The notes beneath the pieces are model-generated. The model was not told where the DNA came from. It searched no databases and saw only the letters and a program-made list of their open reading frames with translations. Positions 21,845 through 31,346 of a stretch of 64,000 nt of DNA are shown piece after piece. Source of the stretch: Dacryopinax spathularia (taxonomy: Eukaryota; Basidiomycota; Dacrymycetes; Dacrymycetales; Dacrymycetaceae); contig JBBPFI010000001.1 in NCBI GenBank assembly GCA_037974965.1, forward strand, positions 1,426,001 to 1,490,000, given 5' to 3'. A program made the translations under genes and the position numbers. Numbering within the stretch: the stretch's first letter is position 1; each line of letters starts with the position of its first letter.

Positions 21845-23856
21845 TCAGTCCATCCGCGTGACCATCTCTGGCTTGAGCTCCGAAATCTTGTTCACACCCA
21901 ACAAGCGCATGCCAGTCGCGATCTCCTCCTCCAAAACTAGACGAAAGAATCAGCATCCAATCGCCCTCAACGCAGGGAAGTGCGCGTACTCTCGGTAACC
22001 TTCTTCACGCCCTCCTCCCCATACGCCGCATTTCCGTACAGGAACGGCCTTCCAAAGCCGACAGCCGTCGCTCCCAGGCAAAGCGCCTTGAGCACATCCG
22101 TCCCTCGGCGGAACCCGCCGTCGCAGTACACTTCGAGCTTTTTCTCATCTAGGATATCCGGTCGTCGCTGACGGAGTTCGTAGAGGATGTCTATGGATGC
22201 TGGGGCACTGGACTGGTTTTAGCATGAGAAGATGGGAGAGGGGTGAGGGGCTTACTAGTCTAACTGACGTCCGCCGTGATTCGAGAGTAGGACGCCGGCG
22301 CAGCCGTATTGTAATGCGAGCTCAACGTCTTCTACGCATTGGACGCCCTTGATCACGATGGGCAGCTGTGTTATGCTCTGTACTGATGTGAGAGGCGTCC
22401 TTGTCGGTGGGATGTGGCGGACTTACCCGGATCCAGGCCAGATCTTCCCAGTTCAGGTTGGCATCGAAGTATCCCCCAAGAGAGTTGGCAACACCGGCCC
22501 GCAGAGCAGTTCCTTCTCGTCCCTGGTTCCCCGAGCCGCGCTAAAGGCCTGTCAGGCCCATGCTGAGGAATCGAGACAGAAGAACATACGATGACCGGCA
22601 GACCCCTCGCCTTCATATCCAGCTCCCGCTTGCCCAGCACAGGCGCATCAACAGTTAGCATGATACCCTTGAACCCAAGCCTGTCGATCTTCCGCAGCGT
22701 GTCCTCCGTGATCTTGTGGTCCTTGTTCACATACAGCTGGAAGATGAGCGGTTGTTGCCCCTGCCTTGCATCGGCAATCTCATCGATTGTGCAGGACGCA
22801 TTGGAGGAGATGCCCTGAATGATGCCTGCCGAGTATGCGCCGCGGGTGATGTTGACCTCTCCTAGCGGGTGACCGAGCTTGGCCATAGCAGCGGGCGAAA
22901 CGAAGATGGGCATCGTACTAGGTATACCGAGGATCGTGGTGGACATGTCGATGTCCCGCACGGGGCGTAGGATCCTGGGCCGGAACCAGTAGCGAGAGAA
23001 GGCATGGATGTTGTTGTCGAATGCGCTGCCTGTGTCTGCTGTCGAGCGGTAATAGCTCCAGCCGACTTTGGGCATCACCGCATGGGCAACTTCCTGCACT
23101 CGATCGCATGAGCGATGCTGGGATAGCAACGAGAGGGAAAGGCATACCTCGATATCATCCAGGTTGATCATGGTGCTAACATCGGGCATGTTCTTCCTCG
23201 CCTGCTCCACCCGGATGTCGTCTTCCGTCTGGACGGCCTCCACCGGGGGCAGGGTCGAGGGGTCCACAATGCCGAGATGCTGCTCCGGCTTGAGGAGGGT
23301 ATCGAAGAAGCCGGCGGAATGGATCGACTCGTAGATCGCGGTCGCATCTTTGCCTGCGTTCTTCAGGATGATGTCGGCACCACCGGGGTGCAGGTCGAGG
23401 AAGCTGGTCACACTGCCCCCAACGAAAGGTCAACACGAGGCTTGAAATTTGAGAAGTTGTCAACGCACTCGTAGATTCGGTCGCGGACCATGATCCAGCA
23501 GCTCTCCCTCGTCGTGTGCTTCTGCAGCTCCTCATATGAGATGATACGGATGCCGGTGGGAGTGATAGTTTCTGCCTGACCCTTGGACCTGGCATCGAGG
23601 TGTACTCGCGGCGACAGCGCGATGCTGCCGACGACCTGCTCTAGCTCAGCACACGTCCAGACTGCAGCACTAGAGAACTCACAGCGGCGGCACCGATGAT
23701 AAGCACCTCAGCCCAGACGCCCTTCGGCGCTGCCCTGCTGGTGGTGGCATACCCTCTCCTCAGCCAACTCCTGCCAGCAGCCGACCGGCCAGCACCCGCG
23801 CTCTTCAGAGCAGCAGCTCCCCTCTTAACAGCCGACAACCTCGAATACCCCAGCAT
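21845..23856 (-). CDS. Flavocytochrome b2-type (L-lactate) dehydrogenase, copy B
   Basis: Paralogue of the gene at 19479-21647, transcribed towards it. ATG at 23856 with a basic presequence ([20 protein letters not shown]) and a hydrophobic sorting-like stretch ([16 protein letters not shown]). The cytochrome b5 domain keeps canonical [17 protein letters not shown] and a second histidine in SIHSAG. FMN domain: [74 protein letters not shown], then SNHGGRQLD (catalytic His codon 22276-22278). The last exon reads [20 protein letters not shown] and stops at 21845-21847. Family knowledge predicts mitochondrial 2-hydroxyacid:cytochrome c oxidoreductase. Copies A and B differ strongly in linker regions, so the duplication is not recent. 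The stops lie 197 nt apart. Confidence 0.9.
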
Positions 23857-24309
23857 CGTTCCACACCGTCTATATCAAGCAACAGGTCGCCGGACGCCAA
23901 CAACGAGCAGGACTGCCAAGCTGGTGGGCAAAGGTATGTGCATTCCGACCACTACGATTCGTGGCTTTTATATGAAGGGGCATCGGCCCGGGTGGGCGTC
24001 CCGGTCACATGCGGAAACTACCAGGGACCGTGGCGTATGGTGTGTACGGTGTGTTGGTGGTCCCTGCCAATAGAACCCCGCACATCCCCGAAAAGCGCTT
24101 CTTATGGCCGGAAATGGAAAGGATGCCGAGATCGTCCATCGGCTGTTTTCGGCGCATTCTTATACCGTGAACACGCAACAACAAAGCTAACACACAAATC
24201 TAACGCAAGGATGGAGTAATTATGAGGTCGGATATTGATGGTACACATTATCGTAGTGCAAGATGCTGGGAAATGCAAGCCAGAAAGTGGGAGGTCCAGG
24301 CCAGGTTTA
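23857..24309. other. Intergenic region between copy B and NOP9
   Basis: About 450 nt: promoter of the flavocytochrome copy B and 3' flank of NOP9. Only short, featureless open frames; no RNA gene or repeat recognised. Confidence 0.45.
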
Positions 24310-26887
24310 TCATACCTTCCGCTTCTTCCTCGGCCGTGACTCCGCCTTCTCGTGTGTCCTCGTCTCCTTGATAGCGTCCAGCACACCGGCAAGTGTCTTA
24401 TCCGCCTTCACATTCTCGAGCAGCTCTGCCTTCTTGGGTATCTCAGGTTGTCCCTGTCCCTTGCCAGGCATCGCTATCGCTGTATTTTTGGCCTTCTTCT
24501 GCTTTGGTACTGCACTGAACAAAGCGTCGATCTCGTCTGCCTCAGATGCTCGAGACTTCCGTTTCTTCTTCGGCGCTTCTGCCGATGCTGCGTCCGCAGG
24601 CGCGGTTGCTGCTGGCACAGCGGCGGCCGTGATGGGCAACTTGTTCACACCAGATGCAGCTGGTTTCGCAGGTGCTGCAGAACCGGATTGGACAGCCTTC
24701 CAGTCCTCAGGTTTCCTTTGGAGGAGAGTCAACCTGAGCTTGCGAGCGAAGAACCGTCCGTAATGCGATGCAGCCAGGAAGGTCTCATGCGGTATGAGCG
24801 ATCGTGCGATCTTTTCCTGCTCTGACCTCAGTATTTTCCCTTTAAATGAGGGAAGGGAGACGAACCTTGAGGAACGTATCCGCCTTTGCCCAACACAAAT
24901 CCCCGACCCTACTGCCAATCTTGTCGTCCACAAGCTCATGATACCGCCCAATATAGCCCGTGATCCACATCCGCTTCGCTCGCGGAGGGACGGTCGGCGA
25001 ATCAAGCATGGCGTCGATCACACGTGCGCTGGTGGGGTTGTGGGCGAGGGCGAGACGCTGATCGGGTGTGAGGGAATCGAGGGAGTCGAGGATCAGCGTG
25101 TTGGAGGGAGAGGGGAGACGGAGGAGGGCTTGGAGTAGGAGGGAGCCTTGGAGGGTTATGAGGTCGTTTTGTGGCTGTTTCTGGTGGTGTGGTTGCCCAT
25201 CAGCGTCCGTCGGCGCTTCGGTTTTGACGAGAACTTCCAGCTTTTGTTCTTTGAAAGTCTGCATAATGTTCAGCTCTCCGATAGGTTAAGGGGAAGAATA
25301 CGCGCTTACCGTATATGGCAAACACGTAAGAATGCACGGCACGATGTTCTTCTTGTCCGTCGCGTCACCAAAGCCGAACGTAGCCTTCAGAGCCTCGATG
25401 GCTGCATCACCCTGCCCGACCTCGCCGGCTCTTGCAACCGCAGCCCGCAGCGCCCCGGTCCGATTTTGCTCTACACGTCAAGTCAGATCGTATAGTCTAA
25501 CGGGATATGAAAGACATACTGAGAACAGCCGGCCACCGGCCTTTCATCTCCTCCCATACCTGCTCCAATTGCTCGCCATCCAGTCGACTTATAGCAGTAG
25601 CCACAACGAAATTCGCAACGGGATGCACAGCCAACTTCGCCAGCTTTCCCAGGAAGTACACATCCCAGAGCTTGCCCACCACTCTCTCCGGTGCGACAGC
25701 CAGGATCGCCTCCAGGATATGTGAAGCCGTCGCATCCCTCAACATGGTCTGCACATAATCCGACTCCTCCACTTCCTCCTCCCCTCCCTGTTGGATCTGG
25801 CCAATCATACCAGCCAGGAAACTGTCCATCAATGATCCTTCCTCGTCCGCTAGACCCCCTTTTGCTTCTACTTGGAGGATGAGCTGCATAAGCGGATTGG
25901 CAGCTTTGTGTGCTGCGAGCGAGCGGACGGAGTTGCTGTCCATCTGGCTTCTGAGCTCTTTGGCGATGTTTATGGCTAGTTGGGGGAATTCGGCGGGGAC
26001 GAGGTTGCCTGATATTGCTGACTCGGGGGTGTCGATCACTGCTGTCATGGGACCTTGTTTTGCCCTGTATTTGGCGGATTTCTTGCTTCGTACCATCCCG
26101 GATGTTGGGGAAATGGAGAGCGGGAGTTTGTCTCCACAGAGGAGGATTATGAGGGCGCCAAGGACGTGCGAGCCAAAGGGATCCATGACGACTGATGAGA
26201 GGGAGGGCATGACTTCCTCGTAGGCGGATTTGATGAGCTCAGTCATGGTGGGGAGTTCGCCTTCCTCTCCGGTTGGTGGAGGCAGCTTGGGCAATATACC
26301 TCGACATTCGCGGGAGATTGTATCGGCGGACAAGGTGACAAGAGTTTGGCAGACGTGAGAGGCGAATCGATGGCATGCGAGTTGGGTGAACCTGCCACGG
26401 AAGTAAGCACATGACAAAGGCGTTATGAGCAAGATGGGACGCACGCTCCAGAAAGACGATCAAAGAACACCCTTCTGCTAAAATCGTCCATAGAGTACAT
26501 CATCCTCTCCAAAATAACCGAGCACTCCGGATCCGTCGCCAGCTGCAGCTCCTTCCCGTTCAACTCCTCCAGAGCAGCATTCAAGAACATCCGCCTCGTC
26601 TCATTCGGGTCTTCGCCCTCCACCAGCCCTGCATCCTCCTCGCTATATCCAGTCTGCCAGCCTTTGAGCTTGTCGTCTACCATCCGAAAGTAGGCTTTGA
26701 CATCCGGGTCGAGTATGCCGAATGGGTAGTTGGCGTCTTGCTCCTGCGTCGTTTGATGCGATGGACCAGCCTCGGACTGAGCGACCCATTGGAGTTCCTC
26801 CTGGTCCTCGACATACGCAGGCACTTCAGGCTCAGCCTCAACTTCTTTCTTATGCCGCCTTCCTCGTTTTCGTTGTTCGCGAGGCAT
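24310..26887 (-). CDS. NOP9: Nucleolar Pumilio-repeat protein Nop9
   Basis: Pumilio-like RNA-binding protein that associates with 20S pre-rRNA and is required for early 40S subunit cleavage steps; nucleolar. The ATG at 26887 gives the basic MPREQRKRGRRHKK followed by an acidic region; an upstream frame extends to 26947 but starts outside the typical Nop9 N-terminus. Diagnostic blocks: the YFRMVDDKL and LATDPECSVILERMMY repeat, FTQLACHRFASHVCQTLV, LSSVVMDPFGSHVLGALIIL, AAHKAANPLMQLILQVE, LRDATASHILEAILAVAPE and LAVHPVANFVVATAISRLDG. These are degenerate Puf repeats in Nop9 spacing. The C-terminus is a basic low-complexity tail ending in RPRKKRKV and TGA at 24310-24312. Several short introns. 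Divergent from ERG27 across 290 nt. Confidence 0.92.
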
Positions 26888-26913
26888 AATCGCTGAGCTG
26901 CTCAAGCAAGTGC

Positions 26914-26926
26914 GGAAAAGGAGGCC
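26914..26926. repeat. 13-nt direct repeat, copy 1, in the NOP9/ERG27 promoter
   Basis: GGAAAAGGAGGCC occurs here and again at 27070-27082, in the same orientation, within the 290-nt region between the divergent starts of NOP9 and ERG27. It could be a shared regulatory site or chance; no known factor is assigned. Confidence 0.45.
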
Positions 26927-27069
26927 AACTTGCCAGGGTCCTAACAATCAAAATACTTTTCTTTACGTAAGGAACACAAATTCAATGGGAAGGTTGTAAG
27001 GGTCCGTAACCCCAGCATTCCGAAATCGTCCTTTGAGCTGATTGGAAAGGACATTTTACGAGTCGACGT

Positions 27070-27082
27070 GGAAAAGGAGGCC
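27070..27082. repeat. 13-nt direct repeat, copy 2, in the NOP9/ERG27 promoter
   Basis: Exact second copy of GGAAAAGGAGGCC, 96 nt before the ERG27 ATG; copy 1 lies 27 nt before the NOP9 start on the other side. Confidence 0.45.
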
Positions 27083-27177
27083 CGTGCGGACTACACTTCC
27101 TGATTCTAGGAGTATAAGAATAAGGCGGTTCGCCCTCTCACTCTTTTGCCCGACCTTGCCGGAACGCATACTCGTCG

Positions 27178-28560
27178 ATGTCAGAGGGCCGCAGGATCGT
27201 AGCTGTGGTGACTGGGGCCAACAGGTGCGCACGACAAGCCTATCCTGACGAACTGTGAGATCTTAGGTGTTCACAGCGGCGTCGGTCTCGGTATATGCGA
27301 ACGCCTTATCCTCCAACTCGCCGGCGCTCTTCCACCCATCGGTACCACCTCAACAACCGACGACTTCTCCTCCGCCGACTCGCTCACACTCGTCCTAGCC
27401 TGCAGGAACAAGAAACGAGCCGCAGCAGCCAAATCGAAATGCCTCAACCTCCTCGAGAAGACCGGTGACCCCAAGCGGTTCGGAGAGAGGCTGAGGATCG
27501 AGCCTGCCGACTTGGACTTATCGAGGATGCAGAGCGTGTATGAGTTTTGCCAGTACATGAAGCGGAAGTCCGTCCCACCTTACTCCAATCCAATACGCGT
27601 GCTGACGTGTGGATAGGTATGGGTACATCACCCATCTGTTCTTGAACGCCGGGACGGGCAACTTCGTGGCTGTTAATTGGCCACTATGCGCTTGGCAGAT
27701 CCTTACGGAGGGGTATATCGCACTCCAATACCCGAGGTTCAAGGTCCAAGGACTGGGCGCAATGACAGACGACGGCTTCGGTCTAGTGTGGCAGAGCAAC
27801 GTCCTGGGACACTTCATGATGGTACCGCCTTCCTTCCCTTTCCCTTAATATATGGCTGAGCTGTTCGGCAGGTCCGACTCCTCACCGGCCTGCTAGCAGC
27901 AAGCCCCTACCACGACGCCCGCATAATCTGGACCACATCGCTCGAAGCCGACCTGGGCAACTTCGATCCGGAAGACTGGCAATTATTCAAGAACATCGCA
28001 CCGTACGAAGCCACAAAATATCAACAAGAACTTCTTTCCTTCTCCCTGGATGAGCAGTTCGCGCAGAAAGAGGATACGAGGGTGATAAGGAGTCTTGTGA
28101 CTGAGCCTGGGGTTTGTGCCAGTGCGATCTATACGGAGACGCTCGGGTGGCTATTGGATAAGGCTATGATATTGGCTTTCTATATCGTACGTCTACGTCT
28201 CGGCGTCATTCTACGGTGGAACAGCTGATTAACCATGCGACATCACAGTGCCGATGGGTCGGCTCGCCAACACATGTGGTCGACCCGTTCAAGGGCGCCG
28301 TCGCGGCCATCTATGTCGCCCTCGTCGCTGTGTCCCTCCTCCCAGCGGTAGGCGAGAGCAAGCGCTGGGGATCTCGCACGAACTGGTTGGGCAGGGAGTA
28401 CCCTGCGTCCGCGCATGTTGATGCCGAGCGGTGGGACCCGAAGAAGGCGGACGACCTGAGGACGAAGTGTGATCGGCTGTGCGACTCGCTGGTGAAGAAG
28501 TTCGAACAGGAGGAGGCAGGTGCTGCGAATGGCCATCATCAGGCGAACGGCGAGGTTTGA
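27178..28560 (+). CDS. ERG27: 3-keto-steroid reductase (ergosterol pathway)
   Basis: Short-chain dehydrogenase of the Erg27/HSD17B7 type, which reduces the 3-keto group of sterol C4-demethylation intermediates with NADPH at the ER. Exons 27178-27224, 27277-27567, 27617-27821, 27872-28186 and 28249-28560 join in frame to 389 residues. Visible: cofactor loop VTGANSGVGLGIC, LVLACRNKKRA, YGYITHLFLNAG (the Erg27 form of the NAG motif), NVLGHFMM, TSLEADLGNFDPEDWQ, the catalytic YEATK (Tyr-x3-Lys), and VTEPGVCASAIY. The C-terminal part contains a hydrophobic CRWVGSPTHVVDPFKGAVAA segment matching the family's membrane-associated tail. The second splice acceptor is taken at TCACAG rather than the earlier TTAG, because only this preserves the glycine-rich loop. 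Convergent with NCS6 (111 nt). Confidence 0.93.
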
Positions 28561-28671
28561 GAGTAGACCGTGAGATGGACTCTCTTCCTTTATACATGGG
28601 ACTGTTAGAGTAGATAGGATACCCCTTAATGAGATTCACGTACCATCTCCTAAATTTTGGTCCACCGAGTA

Positions 28672-29887
28672 TTACGGCGCCTCAACCGCGATAGCCTGCG
28701 TCCCCCTCTGGAACATCGGAATAGTCCGCATATTCTCCGGCGCAGGTTCCTCGTCCAGCCTCCGTCTATTCCGGTCCCCCGTCGCCAACTTGCCCATCCC
28801 CTTCTCCAAGCTCTCCAGCAGCGTACAAGCCTTACACAGCTCATTACTCGACATATACCCGCATCTCTTACACGTCTGCTGCGCCTTCAGCTCCACCTCC
28901 TCCGCAACCTGGAACGCTTCCCCCGAATGGATGATATCGATTATCGCGCTCGGTCGTGCCGCCTCCAAATCCTTCAAGAACACCCTGGCGTGCCCCCTGT
29001 ACGCGTCGGGGGAATAGATACACTCGGTGGAGAAATAGTCCAGTTTCTTGAAGTAGGCATACATGACGATCTCCTTCTCGTAGGCGTATTTGAAGGGTTT
29101 GGAACGCTTGATGCTGTCTTCGCCTTGGGTGCAGATGAGCGTGCAGCGGCCGAGGCGGGCGATGTCCCCGCGCATGATGTTCATTAGGACGGTTTCGGCG
29201 ATGTCGTCGGCGTTGTGGCCGGTTACGATGTGGTCCACGTTGAGGGAGGCGGCACCTCGGTCCAGGGCTTGACGGCGGAAGACGCCGCAGAATGTACCTG
29301 CTCTCATGATCAGTTCTTGATAAGATAGATGACTATATCGCGCTAGAGTGCGCACAATTGTTCTTCCGCCCAATTTGGTCAACGATCGCATCCATCGTCC
29401 AACCATAGAGCTCGTCATAGCTCAGGATCTTGAGGGGCAGATTGTACTCCTGCTGATTTCGTTTGACGGACTAGAAGGAGAGTCAGCAGAAATCGATATA
29501 GGTCGCATTAAACACATACCTCGAGCGAATCATCCCGATACCCCGTGATGCCCTCATCGATCGACAACAAATACAGTTCCAACCCATAATCATATCTCTC
29601 ATTCAAGATCTTCATCACATGCGCCAACACCGTCGAATCTACCATCCCCTCCATCAATCCCCCCATCCCCACCCTTTCATCTTAGCGAGCGACGCACCTT
29701 TCCCACCCGAAGCACCGATGGCAACCCGATCCCCGCGCTTGAACAGCTTGGCGGAGACGATGGTGTTGTGTACTTCGGTCTCGAAGACGTGGAAGAAACA
29801 TTCTTTGCAGACTTGTTGGCCTGTCTTGGGGCGGCGGACGATGGGCTTTGCTGTTTGGCAGAGTGCGCAGGCTCGGGAGGGTGCCAT
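28672..29887 (-). CDS. NCS6: Cytoplasmic tRNA 2-thiolation protein Ncs6/CTU1
   Basis: Adenylates U34 of Lys, Glu and Gln tRNAs and inserts sulfur delivered by Urm1, working with Ncs2. Start at 29887: [20 protein letters not shown], with a CxxC...CxxC zinc ribbon (CALC/CKEC). The PP-loop SGGKDST is split by an intron right after SGGK. Then [16 protein letters not shown], the [18 protein letters not shown] cysteine motif, [40 protein letters not shown] and [15 protein letters not shown]. The C-terminal zinc finger has [16 protein letters not shown] followed by [11 protein letters not shown], the standard CTU1 ending, plus a variable tail ending AIAVEAP. It shares a promoter of only 167 nt with the gene at 30055. 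Confidence 0.95.
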
Positions 29888-30054
29888 GGTCGTCTAATGG
29901 GTATAAGTACCTTGCGAGGACGTTGCGCTGACCAGAGCAGGCATGAGTCGGTTAATTTTGGCGCCCACATTCACGAGAAGTGGCAGTGCACACAAAAGCG
30001 CCGGTCCTCGATTGGCCGATCGCGCGGTCCTGAGCCTGTGCACGAACGGCGACC

Positions 30055-30960
30055 ATGAACTTCACGAAAGACGACGACCCAGTCGGTGTAAAAGCCCTGC
30101 TCGCTCAACTCCGGAACTCTCAGGCTTTTAATGATGTCTCTAAGCCTTCTGCTTCTGAGGCTGCTAGGCGGAGGAGCGCTTCGCCCAAGCCTGGTCCTTC
30201 GATAACGGAACGGCTTGCTGGACGATCGGCGGCGCCGGCGCCCAGTCCGGTGGCTGCGCTGTTGGCTAAGCTGCAACCGAGCAATACCACATCACAACCT
30301 GCGGCAGCCGCATCGGATTCTTCAAGAAAGGTAGAAGGGGATGAGCCTCCGCCGGTGGTACAGCCGACAAAGCGGGACTTCCGAAAGCTGACGGTGCAGC
30401 AAGCGCTGCCACAGCTGTATGCTTTGTCTGGGGACCCGCATTTCGTGGCTGCTTTCAAGAATGTGCGCCTCCTATTTATTCTTTACTACTTGTTCTCTAA
30501 CGGCTGGTAATAGATGAAAGAGGAGCAGAATCGGCTAGAACGGAGGTTGTGGGATGAGCGAAGTATGATCGTACGGAAGCACGAAGAGAAGCTGAAGAAC
30601 GCACGAGCCAAGTATGTCTAGCTATATGCGTTACAGAATCTTGCTGACGGTATAATAGGGCTGCCTTAATTCGTGCAAGTGGAAGTCTATTGCAAGAAGA
30701 GACTGTATGCCGATCCAAACCAACGGCATGATGGGTAACTGACGTCTGTTCAGAAACTGAAGCAAGGAATGGAAGACGAACTACGGACGTTCCACCTCAC
30801 GCGCGTTTTGCCTGCTTGGGATACCCTAGTGTTCCAGCAACAAGACATGCTCGAGAAGTTGAATGTTCCAGCGATGTTCAGGACCAACGTGGAGACTGAT
30901 CGGGCACGACAGCAGAGGATTATGCAGATGCTGGAGAACATTATCCTGGAGGGTGCCTAG
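30055..30960 (+). CDS. Coiled-coil protein of unknown function
   Basis: Four exons (30055-30462, 30514-30611, 30659-30704, 30754-30960) join in frame to about 252 residues; precise phase continuity over three introns argues for a real gene. The N-terminal half is low-complexity (Ser, Pro, Ala) with two LLA(Q/K)L stretches (ALLAQLRNS near residue 14, ALLAKLQPS near residue 70). The C-terminal half begins with VQQALPQLYALSGDPHF, then a highly charged predicted coiled coil (MKEEQNRLERRLWDERSM, then KHEEKLKNARAK) and a compact end: LPAWDTLVFQQQDMLEKLNV, PAMFRTN, RQQRIMQMLENIILEG. The conserved-looking block suggests a fungal family, but I do not recognise a named domain. No signal peptide or membrane segment. 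Divergent from NCS6, tandem with NUP120. Confidence 0.8.
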
Positions 30961-31346
30961 GCCCACTCAGTGCGGAAGGTGATGAGAGAGGCGAGGACCA
31001 TCTGATGTTGTACTTTTACAGCTCGCATGTACATATACCTACGCAAGCCATACCTGATACTGTCATCAATGTACTTACCAACCGGACTACTGCACAATGC
31101 AGACTAGATGAATACCGCCGCATCAACGGCCATACCGCCGTCATCGACCCTTTATTTGTGGCTGTGAAGTTCATCAGCCAAATTCAGAGAAACAAAACGC
31201 GTTGAGCACAGCGACCTTCGCGCGGCACTCGCCACCCAAACACGTCGTCGTCGTCCTCACCGCTCAGACCGCCGTCGCCTGCTTCTCTCCATTGTAATCC
31301 AGAACAAAACGAGGACAGGGAGAAGCTGCAGGGTAGCAGCCCAAAA
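30961..31346. other. Spacer between the coiled-coil gene and NUP120
   Basis: 386 nt containing the 3' flank of one gene and the promoter and 5' UTR of the next on the same strand. No conserved motif was seen. Confidence 0.45.

Noticed and set aside
27265-27272. Earlier TTAG acceptor for ERG27 intron 1
   Set aside because: It would shift frame and destroy the TGANSGVG cofactor loop; the later TCACAG acceptor keeps it.
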